Source: Prevotella sp. CAG:1058
Lineage (GTDB): Bacteria; Bacteroidota; Bacteroidia; Bacteroidales; Bacteroidaceae
Reading direction: 5' to 3'
Length of the DNA stretch: 16,526 nucleotides
NCBI GenBank assembly: GCA_000433175.1
Contig: HF986682.1
Coordinates: forward strand, 1-16,526
Position numbers and translations under genes: made by a program. Below are positions 1-7,046 of the stretch, piece by piece; position 1 is the first letter of the stretch, and each line of letters starts with the position of its first letter. The notes under the pieces were generated by a model that ran no database searches, was not told the DNA's origin, and saw only the letters and a program-made list of their open reading frames with translations.

Positions 1-35
1 CTTTTGGTGTAAAGTATTTTTAGGCATAGTCAAGG

Positions 36-124
36 CTTTTGCAAAAGGTTGCCTTTTGGGTTCCAAAAGATGGCCTTTTGCAGCATGATTTATGGCCTTT
101 TGTAACGCAATATGCTGCCTTTCA
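36..124. repeat. Array of alternating CTTTTG / CAAAAG hexamers in 11-base register
   Basis: CTTTTG occurs at 36, 53, 75 and 97, with a decayed copy (CTTTCA) at 119. The reverse complement CAAAAG occurs at 42 and 64. From 42 onward the sites start at 42, 53, 64, 75, (86 lost), 97, (108 decayed) and 119, so every site falls on an 11-base grid and same-orientation copies are 22 bases apart. Neighbouring sites form small perfect hairpins, for example CAAAAGG at 42-48 with CCTTTTG at 52-58, and CTTTTGG at 53-59 with CCAAAAG at 63-69. There are no spacer-like unique segments, so this is not a CRISPR. A second array of the same design lies at 12921-12981. Function is unknown. Confidence 0.75.
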
Positions 125-422
125 GTTTTCCGGTGCTGTTTTGCCGTGTGCATGACGCCTGTAAATACCGGGGCTGATGGTAAGCCGGCAAATTTTTTTA
201 TGGCGTCCATACCAGCATCAGTGAGTTTTACTGCATACGGCGTACACATTATTATATTAATGTACTGTGTGCGCTTAGCCTTCGTATGAGTTGTAATTAG
301 TTCAAATTCAGGTGGGTACATATTGCATGTAAGCCTGTCTTTTACATTTTGCAGTGTATTGTGGTGTATTTCTGACGATTAACCAACTTATTCCAGGGTA
401 CTTTGATATATTTCTTTAAAAT

Positions 423-454
423 ATTGTTTTTTTCCGTAAAAATACATATCTTTG
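423..454 (+). promoter_or_regulatory. Bacteroidetes-type promoter for the gene at 512
   Basis: The -7 element TATCTTTG (447-454) matches the Bacteroidetes sigma-70 consensus TAnnTTTG exactly. ATTG at 423-426, 20 bases upstream, is one mismatch from the -33 consensus TTTG at the expected spacing. Transcription would begin near 460, giving a leader of about 50 bases before the ATG at 512. It probably also drives the adenosyltransferase gene 12 bases further on. Confidence 0.7.
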
Positions 455-511
455 CAAAAAGGAGCCTGTGCCGCGCCGGCGTGCGTGCTAAATTCAGGGC
501 CGCGATAAGGA

Positions 512-1096
512 ATGTTCGGATTAAAACGCAAAATAGTATGGCTGGCAAGGATTGGCCATTGCCGCGGCTTCGGCGTACAGTCGCCGTGGGCTTATATGAT
601 TGTGCGTTACGTCATAAACGAGCATTACCCTTATTACGCCTACGAGCCGTTGGCCAGGGCTTATCCGTGTAAGGACACTGTGACGCGCAAATTGCGCGAA
701 CTGTGCCTGCGCGTATCCAACCATGTGCAGCCTCGGACGGTGATGGCAATAGGTTGCACGGACGGTGCGGTGGAAGCATACGTAAAAGCCGGTTGCCAAT
801 CGGCGTGTTATCAGGAAACCCGCTGCGAAGAAGTTATTGGCAAGCCTGTTAATGCAGGCTTCGCAGTGATTTACCCCTGCCAAGGCAGCCGTGAAGCCTT
901 TAAATCGGTGGCAAAAGATGCCGGAAACGGCGTTGTCGTGATGTTGATAGGGATACATGAAGACAGGAAAATGCGCCAATTATGGCGCGAAGTGACCGCA
1001 GAATTGCGTGGAGTGGTGTCATTCGACCTGTATTATTGCGGTCTTGTGTTTTTTGACAAGAAGCGTTTCAAACAGAATTACATAATAAACTTTTAA
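512..1096 (+). CDS. Short degenerate methyltransferase-like protein
   Basis: The 194-residue product has no signal peptide and no membrane segment. Residues 20-28 (FGVQSPWAY) resemble the GVHSP(F/W) motif near the start of a family of Bacteroidetes SAM-dependent methyltransferases. The segment around 168-182 (VVSFDLYYCGLVFFD) resembles the C-terminal strand of the same family. Between them, the place expected for the SAM-binding glycine-rich loop reads VMAIGCTDGAV (77-87), a weak match. From memory, full-length relatives are about 240-260 residues, so this protein looks internally shortened and may have lost catalysis. It is rich in cysteine (positions 17, 53, 65, 82, 95, 99, 105, 123, 176). 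The start at 512 follows a good promoter and an AAGGA-like stretch. It lies 12 bases upstream of the adenosyltransferase gene, suggesting one transcript. The frame looks genuine; the function is uncertain. Confidence 0.75.
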   Translation: MFGLKRKIVWLARIGHCRGFGVQSPWAYMIVRYVINEHYPYYAYEPLARAYPCKDTVTRKLRELCLRVSNHVQPRTVMAIGCTDGAVEAYVKAGCQSACYQETRCEEVIGKPVNAGFAVIYPCQGSREAFKSVAKDAGNGVVVMLIGIHEDRKMRQLWREVTAELRGVVSFDLYYCGLVFFDKKRFKQNYIINF

Positions 1097-1108
1097 CCCT
1101 TTACGACT

Positions 1109-1672
1109 ATGAAAATAACAAAGGTATATACCAAGACTGGTGACGAAGGGACTACAAGCCTTGTCGGTGGTGTCAGAGTGAAGAAGACAAACTCACGTAT
1201 TGAAGCATACGGGACGGTGGATGAACTGAGTGCGAATCTCGGTCTGTTGGCTTCGTTCATGAAAGACGGTCCCGACAAGCACCTCATATACCGCATACAG
1301 CGAAACCTTTTTACTGTGTGCTCTTATCTTGCAACCGACAAGACGAAGACGCAGCTTGCCCCTTCGTACACGCTTGACCCGGCAGAGGTGGAAGTCCTTG
1401 AAAACGAAATAGATACCATTGTTGCCGGAACACCCCAGCAGACGGCATTCATACTGCCCGGCGGCTCGCATGTGGCAGCCGTAGCCCACGTATGCCGCAC
1501 CGTATGCCGCCGTGCCGAACGCAGGATATTCTTCCTGGCCGAGACTACCGAACTTGACCCCGAAGTGTTGCAATATATGAACCGTCTGAGTGACTATCTG
1601 TTCGTATTGGCCAGGAAATTAAACTTTATTGACGGTGTCAGAGAAAAAACGTGGCAGAAATCTTGCAAATAA
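1109..1672 (+). CDS. Cob(I)yrinic acid a,c-diamide adenosyltransferase, PduO type
   Basis: The 187-residue product is a PduO-type ATP:corrinoid adenosyltransferase. It transfers the 5'-deoxyadenosyl group of ATP to Co(I) corrinoid to make adenosylcobalamin in the cytoplasm, as a trimer in characterised relatives. Diagnostic sequence is all present: YTKTGDEGTTSL (7-18, the ATP-binding N-terminus), the R30-AYGTVDEL block (33-40), LPGGS (116-120), RTVCRRAERR (130-139) and NRLSDYLF (158-165). Length is normal for the family. It sits 12 bases after the methyltransferase-like gene and 53 bases before the DUF2795 gene, an arrangement I recall as common in Bacteroidales. No cobalamin riboswitch is apparent upstream, so it is probably read from the promoter at 423-454. 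The symbol pduO would fit by type, but no other pdu genes are present. Confidence 0.95.
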   Translation: MKITKVYTKTGDEGTTSLVGGVRVKKTNSRIEAYGTVDELSANLGLLASFMKDGPDKHLIYRIQRNLFTVCSYLATDKTKTQLAPSYTLDPAEVEVLENEIDTIVAGTPQQTAFILPGGSHVAAVAHVCRTVCRRAERRIFFLAETTELDPEVLQYMNRLSDYLFVLARKLNFIDGVREKTWQKSCK

Positions 1673-1692
1673 GAAAAAAAATATTACTTTTG
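1662..1692 (+). promoter_or_regulatory. Promoter for the DUF2795 gene
   Basis: TACTTTTG at 1685-1692 matches the -7 consensus TAnnTTTG. CTTG at 1662-1665, 19 bases upstream, is one mismatch from TTTG at -33. The -33 element lies inside the last codons of the adenosyltransferase gene. Transcription would start near 1698, about 28 bases before the ATG at 1726, so the small gene can be expressed on its own. Confidence 0.65.
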
Positions 1693-1725
1693 CGCTCGAT
1701 AAAAAACACGTAAAATTAAAAGGTT

Positions 1726-1947
1726 ATGTATTGGACACTTGAATTGGCTTCAAAACTAGAAGATGCGCCGTGGCCCGCAACGAAAGACGAGCTCATCGAC
1801 TATGCCATACGTTCGGGCGCACCCCTTGAGGTATTGGAAAATCTGCAAGAGATAGAAGACGAAGGCGACGTTTACGAAAGCATCGAGGATATATGGCCCG
1901 ACTATCCCACAAAGGAGGACTTCCTTTTCAACGAGGACGAGTATTAA
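1726..1947 (+). CDS. DUF2795 domain protein, small and acidic
   Basis: The 73-residue product is strongly acidic, especially in the second half, and has no signal peptide or membrane segment. The N-terminal half (MYWTLELASKLEDAPWPATK, then DELIDYAIRSGAPLEVLENL) matches the DUF2795 family: a short helical domain with the sequence pattern of PATK-x-EL-x-DYA and a conserved A/G-P-L-x-V-L-x-NL. The C-terminal tail (EDIWPDYPTKEDFLFNEDEY) is typical of the Bacteroidetes version, which is highly conserved and nearly always present. Its role is not known to me. It has its own promoter, which suggests high or independent expression, and stops just before a weak hairpin and the long inverted repeat at 1966-2051. 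Confidence 0.9.
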   Translation: MYWTLELASKLEDAPWPATKDELIDYAIRSGAPLEVLENLQEIEDEGDVYESIEDIWPDYPTKEDFLFNEDEY

Positions 1948-1961
1948 ACGGAGCCGTTTTT
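1946..1961 (+). terminator. Weak terminator-like hairpin after the DUF2795 gene
   Basis: AAACG (1946-1950) and CGTTT (1955-1959) pair across the loop GAGC and are followed by TT. The stem begins inside the stop codon. It is short and may act together with the much longer hairpin that starts five bases downstream. Confidence 0.4.
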
Positions 1962-1965
1962 GAAT

Positions 1966-2051
1966 TAAGGATTAAGAGTTAAGAATGGAGGAATATGATT
2001 CTGCCGGCAGCTTGCCGGAGGCTTCTCCTGATTCTTAACTCTTAATTCTTA
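1966..2051. repeat. Long AT-rich inverted repeat with nested GC hairpin
   Basis: ATTAAGAGTTAAGAAT (1971-1986) is a perfect inverted copy of ATTCTTAACTCTTAAT (2031-2046). With one G-T wobble the pairing extends to 1966-1986 with 2031-2051, a stem of about 21 pairs. Inside the 44-base interior, GGAG near 1987-1990 can pair with CTCC at 2025-2028, and CCGGCA/TGCCGG around 2004-2018 forms a tight inner hairpin. The structure sits between the DUF2795 gene and porP, and would insulate them as a bidirectional terminator. It could also be a copy of an AATTAAG-type intergenic repeat seen across Bacteroidales. It has no coding capacity. Confidence 0.75.
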
Positions 2052-2095
2052 TATTTTGTTTTGCAATAAATCATCAAGGTCTGCGTTATTATATC

Positions 2096-3034
2096 GTGCG
2101 AAAACGACTTTACATAATATCAGCTTTGCTGTTGCTCGCCGTCTCGAGGGCCGGTGCGCAGTATGACGTGTCGTTCAGCCATTACTGGGACCTTGAGCCG
2201 TATTACAACGCCGGAGCCGTAGGCAAGCAGTCAAAGCTCAACATCACGGCGGCTTATGCCATGAGCTTTGCCGGTTTCGAGAACAATCCTAAGTCGATGT
2301 ACGTCGGCGCCGACATGCCGCTCTTCCTGCTTAACAACTACCACGGCGTGGGCGTGTCGCTGCTTAACGACCAGATAGGTCTGTTCACCCACCAGCGGTT
2401 GGCGTTGCAGTATGCCTACAAGCACAGCCTTTTCGGCGGAATGATTAGTGCCGGAGTGCAGCTGGGATTCCTTAGCGAGGGATTTGACGGCTCCGACCTT
2501 GACATCGAAGACTCAAGCGACCCTGCCTTCTCGACGTCGGAAGTCAACGGAAGCGCCTTCGACGTAGGCTTCGGCCTGTATTATACGCATGGCCCGTGGT
2601 ATGTAGGCTTGTCTGCCCAGCATATAACTTCGCCCCTTGTCGAGCTTGGCGAAACCAACGAACTGAAGATAGATCCGACGTTTTATTTGACCGGAGGATA
2701 CAATATTAAGCTGAGAAATCCGTTTCTAAGTATATATCCGTCTGTACTTGTCAGGACCGACGGCGTTGCATGGCGAGGCGACGTGTCAGGGCGATTGATT
2801 TACACCAACGACAAGAAAATGCTATATGGTGGTGTGTCATACAGCCCGACAAATTCGGTTACGGTGCTCGTGGGCGGAATGTTCCACGGCATTCACATTG
2901 GCTACAGTTATGAGGTGTACACATCGGCCATAAGCATGGGCAACGGCAGCCATGAGCTGATACTGGGCTACCAGATGGACATAAACCTGTTCAAGAAAGG
3001 ACGGAACAAGCATAAGAGCGTGAGAATATTGTGA
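2096..3034 (+). CDS. porP: Type IX secretion outer-membrane protein PorP (PorP/SprF family)
   Basis: The 312-residue product starts with a clear signal peptide (basic n-region, then leucine-rich core, cleavage after the ARAGA-type end near residue 21). The mature part begins QYDVSFSHYWDLEPYYNAG, the hallmark opening of PorP/SprF proteins, and continues as alternating beta-strand sequence. The conserved C-terminal block SMGNGSHELILGYQMD is also present. In Porphyromonas gingivalis PorP is an outer-membrane partner of the PorK/PorN ring. Family length is about 300, so it is complete. The start is GTG: no in-frame ATG lies upstream close enough, and this start gives an ideal signal peptide. It is the first gene of the porPKLMN set, 93 bases before porK. 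That gap holds no gene. Confidence in family is high; its exact role in the machine is less settled. Confidence 0.93.
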   Translation: MRKRLYIISALLLLAVSRAGAQYDVSFSHYWDLEPYYNAGAVGKQSKLNITAAYAMSFAGFENNPKSMYVGADMPLFLLNNYHGVGVSLLNDQIGLFTHQRLALQYAYKHSLFGGMISAGVQLGFLSEGFDGSDLDIEDSSDPAFSTSEVNGSAFDVGFGLYYTHGPWYVGLSAQHITSPLVELGETNELKIDPTFYLTGGYNIKLRNPFLSIYPSVLVRTDGVAWRGDVSGRLIYTNDKKMLYGGVSYSPTNSVTVLVGGMFHGIHIGYSYEVYTSAISMGNGSHELILGYQMDINLFKKGRNKHKSVRIL

Positions 3035-3127
3035 TAAAGGCAAGGGAGCGGACGGCCCGGAGACTTCAAAAGCGATGATGCAGGCCAGTTGTGCCCCTTT
3101 TGTCCGTGGTAAAATCATAATCAGAAT

Positions 3128-4576
3128 ATGAAGAGAACAAATATATTAATGGTGTTCGCCATACTCGCTACGGCCCTGCTGACCGGTTGTTTCGGCGGCA
3201 GGATGTCGTCAATAGGGCGCGGCGGCGAGCTGGTCGGCGTAGGAGGGCGTAGTTTCACCGAGCCAACCCCTTATGGAATGACCATGATTAAGAGGGGATA
3301 CCTTAAGATGGGTATCGACAAGGGCGACAGCCTTTGGGGTCGTCAGACACCGGCCAAGGAGATTTCAGTCGACGGTTTCTGGATGGATGAGACCGAGGTC
3401 ACCAACTCGGAGTACCGTCAGTTCGTATATTGGGTGCGCGATTCCATTCTGCGAACCCGTCTTGCCGATCCTGCCTATGGTGGCGACGAGACATACATGA
3501 TAACCGAAGACAAGAATGGAGACCCTGTGACTCCACACTTGAACTGGAAGAAGGCACTACCGCGCAAGCCTAACGAAGACGAGCAGCGGGCAATAGAGAG
3601 CCTCTACGTCACAAATCCGGTCACCGGAGAGAAAATGCTTGACGCAAGCCAGATGAATTACCGCTACGAAGTTTACGACTACACGGCGGCCGCCTTGCGC
3701 CGCAACCGTCTCGACCCGGCGCAGCGCAACCTGAACACTGACGTGGCCGTTAACCCTGACGAGGTGGTGATGATTTCAAAGGACACGGCTTATGTTGACG
3801 ACGAAGGCCGCATCGTAAGGCAGACCATAGACCGTCCGTTGAGCGGGCCGTGGGACTTCCTCAACACGTATATCGTCAACATTTATCCAGATACCACTTG
3901 CTGGGTGAACGATTTCGTGAATTCGGACAATGAGACATATATGCGCCTGTATTTCAGCAGCCCTACTTACAATGACTATCCCGTAGTAGGAGTGACATGG
4001 GAGCAAGCCAATGCATTCTGCGCATGGCGTACCGACTATCTGCTTAAAGGCCTTGGCGGCGAGGCACGCTATATACAGCGTTACCGCTTGCCGACTGAAG
4101 CCGAATGGGAGTATGCCGCACGCGGCAAGGACGGGACGGAGTTCCCGTGGGAGCAGGTTGACGTGAAAAACGAAGACGGGTGCTTCTTCGCTAATTTCAA
4201 GCCTGAGCGCGGCAACTATACCGAGGACGGAAACCTGATAACAAGCCGGGTAGGACTGTTCTCGTCAAATTCTAACGGACTGTTTGACATGGCTGGCAAC
4301 GTTGCCGAGTGGACAAGCACTACTTATACCGAAGCCGGCGTCGATGCAATGAACGACCTCAACCCCGAGCTCAGGTACAACGCGGCTAAGGAAGACCCGT
4401 ATCGCCTGAAGAAGAAAAGCGTGCGCGGAGGTTCGTGGAAGGATCCCGAGTCGTTCATCCGTTCGGCATGGCGCACATGGGAGTACCAGAACCAGCCACG
4501 TTGCTACATAGGCTTCCGCTGCGTAAGGAGTCTTGCAACAACAACAAGCACAAAACAAAAAGGGAGGAAGAAATAA
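3128..4576 (+). CDS. porK: Type IX secretion ring lipoprotein PorK/GldK
   Basis: The 482-residue product is a lipoprotein with a short signal peptide and the lipobox LTGC (lipidated Cys21). The rest carries a formylglycine-generating-enzyme-like (FGE-sulfatase) fold, as is normal for GldK/PorK: GFWMDETEVTNSEYRQF in the N-terminal half, YRLPTEAEWEYAARG near 319-333, GLFDMAGNVAEWTS near 384-397, and VRGGSW near 432-437, with IGFRCVR near the end. The fold is structural here rather than catalytic. In the characterised system PorK and PorN form large rings attached to the periplasmic side of the outer membrane. The stop codon TAA shares its last base with the porL start (TAATG), indicating translational coupling. 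Length agrees with the family. Confidence 0.97.
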   Translation: MKRTNILMVFAILATALLTGCFGGRMSSIGRGGELVGVGGRSFTEPTPYGMTMIKRGYLKMGIDKGDSLWGRQTPAKEISVDGFWMDETEVTNSEYRQFVYWVRDSILRTRLADPAYGGDETYMITEDKNGDPVTPHLNWKKALPRKPNEDEQRAIESLYVTNPVTGEKMLDASQMNYRYEVYDYTAAALRRNRLDPAQRNLNTDVAVNPDEVVMISKDTAYVDDEGRIVRQTIDRPLSGPWDFLNTYIVNIYPDTTCWVNDFVNSDNETYMRLYFSSPTYNDYPVVGVTWEQANAFCAWRTDYLLKGLGGEARYIQRYRLPTEAEWEYAARGKDGTEFPWEQVDVKNEDGCFFANFKPERGNYTEDGNLITSRVGLFSSNSNGLFDMAGNVAEWTSTTYTEAGVDAMNDLNPELRYNAAKEDPYRLKKKSVRGGSWKDPESFIRSAWRTWEYQNQPRCYIGFRCVRSLATTTSTKQKGRKK

Positions 4577-5472
4577 TGACCGAATACAGCAAGTATAACA
4601 TAATTTACCGTCTTCAGAGGTGGCTCGACAGTGTGCCGGGACAAACGTTCCTCAACTACGCTTACAGCTGGGGTGCATCTATCGTTATTTTGGGTACGTT
4701 GTTCAAGCTGACCCACTTGCCCGGAGCCAATTTCATGCTTTATCTTGGCATGGGCACCGAGGTCATAGTGTTCTTCATTTCAGCGTTCGACCGTCCGTTC
4801 GACAAGACGGCCATTGGCAAAGACCTGCCCACGCATATTAACGGCGAGGACGACGAGGATGCCGAGGGCTACGGTGAAGATAATGTCGACGTGGCCGAAG
4901 CTGGAACTGAAGAAACTCTGGAAGTTGCCACCGTACAACCCGGAATGGTTGCCTATGTAGGGCCGCTCGTGGGCGGACAAGTTGTAGCCGGAGGCGCAGC
5001 CGCCGGTGTCACTTCATCTGAAAATGCCGGCGATGCCGCCGTTCCCGGAGGTTCCGAAGCCGGAGCTGTCGCACAGGGACAGCCGTTTGCCGCAGGCCAG
5101 GCCGTGCCCGGTTGGGTTACCGCCCAGCAACAGGTGTCGCCCGAGATGGAAGAGGCAACGAACAATTACGTGGACGAGCTGAAGAAACTTACGGAAATGC
5201 TTACGAAGGTTTCGGAGCAGAGCGCACGCCTGACGCGCGACTCGGAAGAAATGGAAAACCTCAACCGCACGCTTACAGGTATTTGCAAGGTTTACGAAAT
5301 GCAGCTTAAAGGCGCAAGCGCACAGATCGGCACGATTGACGAAATCAACGAGCAGTCGCGCAAGATGGCTTCACAGATTGAGCAGCTTAACAATATTTAC
5401 GCCCGTATGATTGAGGCTATGACCGTTAACATGCGTGCAACCGCGACCAACGGAAACAACGCTGAAGTATAA
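4576..5472 (+). CDS. porL: Type IX secretion motor protein PorL/GldL
   Basis: The 298-residue product is the inner-membrane stator-like part of the type IX motor. Two membrane helices span about residues 32-48 and 53-71. The loop motif FKLTHLPG (43-50) and a glutamate in the second helix (E62) match the family, in which a membrane glutamate is needed for proton-driven energy transfer to GldM. After an acidic stretch (91-116) comes a Gly/Ala/Val/Pro-rich linker (about 121-188), then a coiled-coil C-terminal half. I chose the ATG at 4576, which overlaps the porK stop. The longer open frame from 4435 lies entirely inside porK and its translation is not family-like. The porM start follows 6 bases after the stop. 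Confidence 0.96.
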   Translation: MTEYSKYNIIYRLQRWLDSVPGQTFLNYAYSWGASIVILGTLFKLTHLPGANFMLYLGMGTEVIVFFISAFDRPFDKTAIGKDLPTHINGEDDEDAEGYGEDNVDVAEAGTEETLEVATVQPGMVAYVGPLVGGQVVAGGAAAGVTSSENAGDAAVPGGSEAGAVAQGQPFAAGQAVPGWVTAQQQVSPEMEEATNNYVDELKKLTEMLTKVSEQSARLTRDSEEMENLNRTLTGICKVYEMQLKGASAQIGTIDEINEQSRKMASQIEQLNNIYARMIEAMTVNMRATATNGNNAEV

Positions 5473-5478
5473 AGAAGA

Positions 5479-7029
5479 ATGGCAATAAAGAAAAGACCGG
5501 TATCACCCCGCCAAAAGATGATCAACCTCATGTATGTCGTCTTGATGGCAATGCTCGCGCTCAATGTGTCGACGGAAGTGCTCGAGGGCTTCTCCATAGT
5601 TGAGGAAAGCCTCCACCGCACAACTACCAACTCGGCGTCAGAGAACGAGGCTCTTTATGGCGACTTCGAGGCTCAGATGAAGGCCAATCCGCAGAAGGTA
5701 AAGGCTTGGTTTGAAAAGGCAACAGCCGTCAAGCGTATGAGCGACTCGCTGTTTAATTTCGCCCAGCAGCTTAAGGTTGCGATAGTTAAAGAGGCCGACG
5801 GGGAAGACGGTGATGTGATGAACATAGAGCGCAAGGACGACCTTGAGGCAGCCAACCAGGTGATGCTGGCTCCGGGAAAAGGACAGGGCAAGAAACTGTT
5901 TGACGCGATCAACTCGTTCCGCGAGCGCATACTTACCATGGTGACTGACGAGCGTCAGAAAGCCATAATAGCCAGTAACTTGACGACAGAACTGCCTAAG
6001 AACGCCCGTACGATGGGCAAGAACTGGCAGGAATACATGTTTGAGGACATGCCTGTGGCTGCGGCAGTGACGCTGCTTACAAAGTTGCAGAGCGACGTAC
6101 GGTATGCTGAAGGCGAAGTGTTGCACACTCTTGTGGCAAATATCGACATGAAGGACATCCGCGTCAACAAGTTGAGCGCCTTCGTAATACCAAACTCGCA
6201 GACGATAGTCCGTGGCGATAAGTTTTCCGCACAGATAGTGATGGCTGCCGTCGACACTACGCAAAAGCCGCAGATATTCATCGGCGGGCGGCAGGTAAAC
6301 TTGCGCAACAATACGTATGAAGTTGTGACCGGCCGCACCGGAGAGTTTAACCTTATAGGTTACATAACGATGCAGAACGGCAACGGTGATGTGATACGCC
6401 GTGACTTTTCGCAGAAATACACGGTGGTTGACCCCAGCGCGACAGTTTCAGCAGACCTGATGAATGTCCTTTATGCCGGATACAGCAATCCTATAAGCAT
6501 AAGCATCCCCGGCGTTCCGCTTAACAAAGTTTCGGCAACAATGTCGGGAGGTACGCTCCAACCTGTAGGTCCGGGCAAGTATATTGCCCGTCCGTCGGCA
6601 GTGGGCAAGGACGTTACAATTAATGTTATGTCTCTCCAGACCGGTACGGCTCGTGCTGTTGGAGGCTTTACCTTCAAGGTGCGCAAGTTGCCTGACCCGA
6701 CACCGTACATACAGATTGGCGACAATCGCTTCCGTACAGGAGGCCTTGCCAAGTCGTCCCTCATGTCAGCCGAAGGCATAAAGGCCGCCATCGATGATGG
6801 CCTGTTGGACATACCCTTCAAGGTTTTGGGCTTCGAGGCCGTGTTCTACGATAATATGGGTAATGCTGTCCCGATGGTGTCCGACGGCGCTTCATTCTCG
6901 CAGCGTCAGCGTGAGACGTTCCGTCGTCTGTCGAGGAACAAGCGCTTCTATATCACGCGCATTTCCGCCGTTGGTCCGGATGGTATAAAACGTACGCTGC
7001 CAACGTCTATGGAAGTCATAGTGAAGTAA
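5479..7029 (+). CDS. porM: Type IX secretion motor protein PorM/GldM
   Basis: The 516-residue product begins with the family signature SPRQKMINLMYVVLMAMLAL, one membrane helix (about 14-32) that sits with PorL helices in the inner membrane. Arg11 corresponds to the conserved N-terminal arginine of GldM that is thought to face the GldL glutamate. The remainder is the long periplasmic shaft of four domains, first helical (about 35-225), then beta-rich immunoglobulin-like domains to the C-terminus. The shaft spans the periplasm to the PorK/PorN ring and transmits proton-driven motion. Length is normal for the family. It lies 6 bases after porL and 17 before porN, in one operon. No missing key residues were noticed. 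Confidence 0.97.
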   Translation: MAIKKRPVSPRQKMINLMYVVLMAMLALNVSTEVLEGFSIVEESLHRTTTNSASENEALYGDFEAQMKANPQKVKAWFEKATAVKRMSDSLFNFAQQLKVAIVKEADGEDGDVMNIERKDDLEAANQVMLAPGKGQGKKLFDAINSFRERILTMVTDERQKAIIASNLTTELPKNARTMGKNWQEYMFEDMPVAAAVTLLTKLQSDVRYAEGEVLHTLVANIDMKDIRVNKLSAFVIPNSQTIVRGDKFSAQIVMAAVDTTQKPQIFIGGRQVNLRNNTYEVVTGRTGEFNLIGYITMQNGNGDVIRRDFSQKYTVVDPSATVSADLMNVLYAGYSNPISISIPGVPLNKVSATMSGGTLQPVGPGKYIARPSAVGKDVTINVMSLQTGTARAVGGFTFKVRKLPDPTPYIQIGDNRFRTGGLAKSSLMSAEGIKAAIDDGLLDIPFKVLGFEAVFYDNMGNAVPMVSDGASFSQRQRETFRRLSRNKRFYITRISAVGPDGIKRTLPTSMEVIVK

Positions 7030-7046
7030 GTTAAGTATTTAGAGTA

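Larger units (their letters stand above)
1..511. other. Non-coding intergenic region, left edge
   Basis: I see no credible gene in this stretch. The short open frames at about 92-289 (+) and 342-548 (-) have no recognisable family and run across repeats or the promoter. It contains the periodic hexamer array at 36-124, an AT-rich middle part, and the promoter at 423-454 that serves the gene starting at 512. Whatever lies to the left of base 1 is outside the window, so it is unknown whether the array belongs to this gap only or trails a gene further left. Confidence 0.6.

Noticed and set aside
36..124. Possible CRISPR-like array because of regular short repeats
   Set aside because: Repeats are hexamers at 11-22 base spacing with no unique spacers of 25-40 bases, and no cas genes are present.
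92..289. 65-residue open frame on the plus strand
   Set aside because: It runs through the hexamer array and low-complexity AT DNA, has no recognisable family and no promoter in front.
521..979. 152-residue minus-strand open frame
   Set aside because: Antisense to the methyltransferase-like gene, which has a promoter, a family-like sequence and tight spacing to the next gene.
1080..1108. Possible cobalamin riboswitch before the adenosyltransferase gene
   Set aside because: The gap to the previous gene is only 12 bases, far too short for a B12 riboswitch.
4435..4575. Upstream extension of porL giving 345 residues
   Set aside because: The extra 47 residues overlap porK in another frame and are not family-like. 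The ATG at 4576 gives the standard PorL N-terminus and a TAATG junction.
5638..6264. 208-residue minus-strand open frame
   Set aside because: Shadow of porM, whose sequence is intact and recognisable across the whole span.
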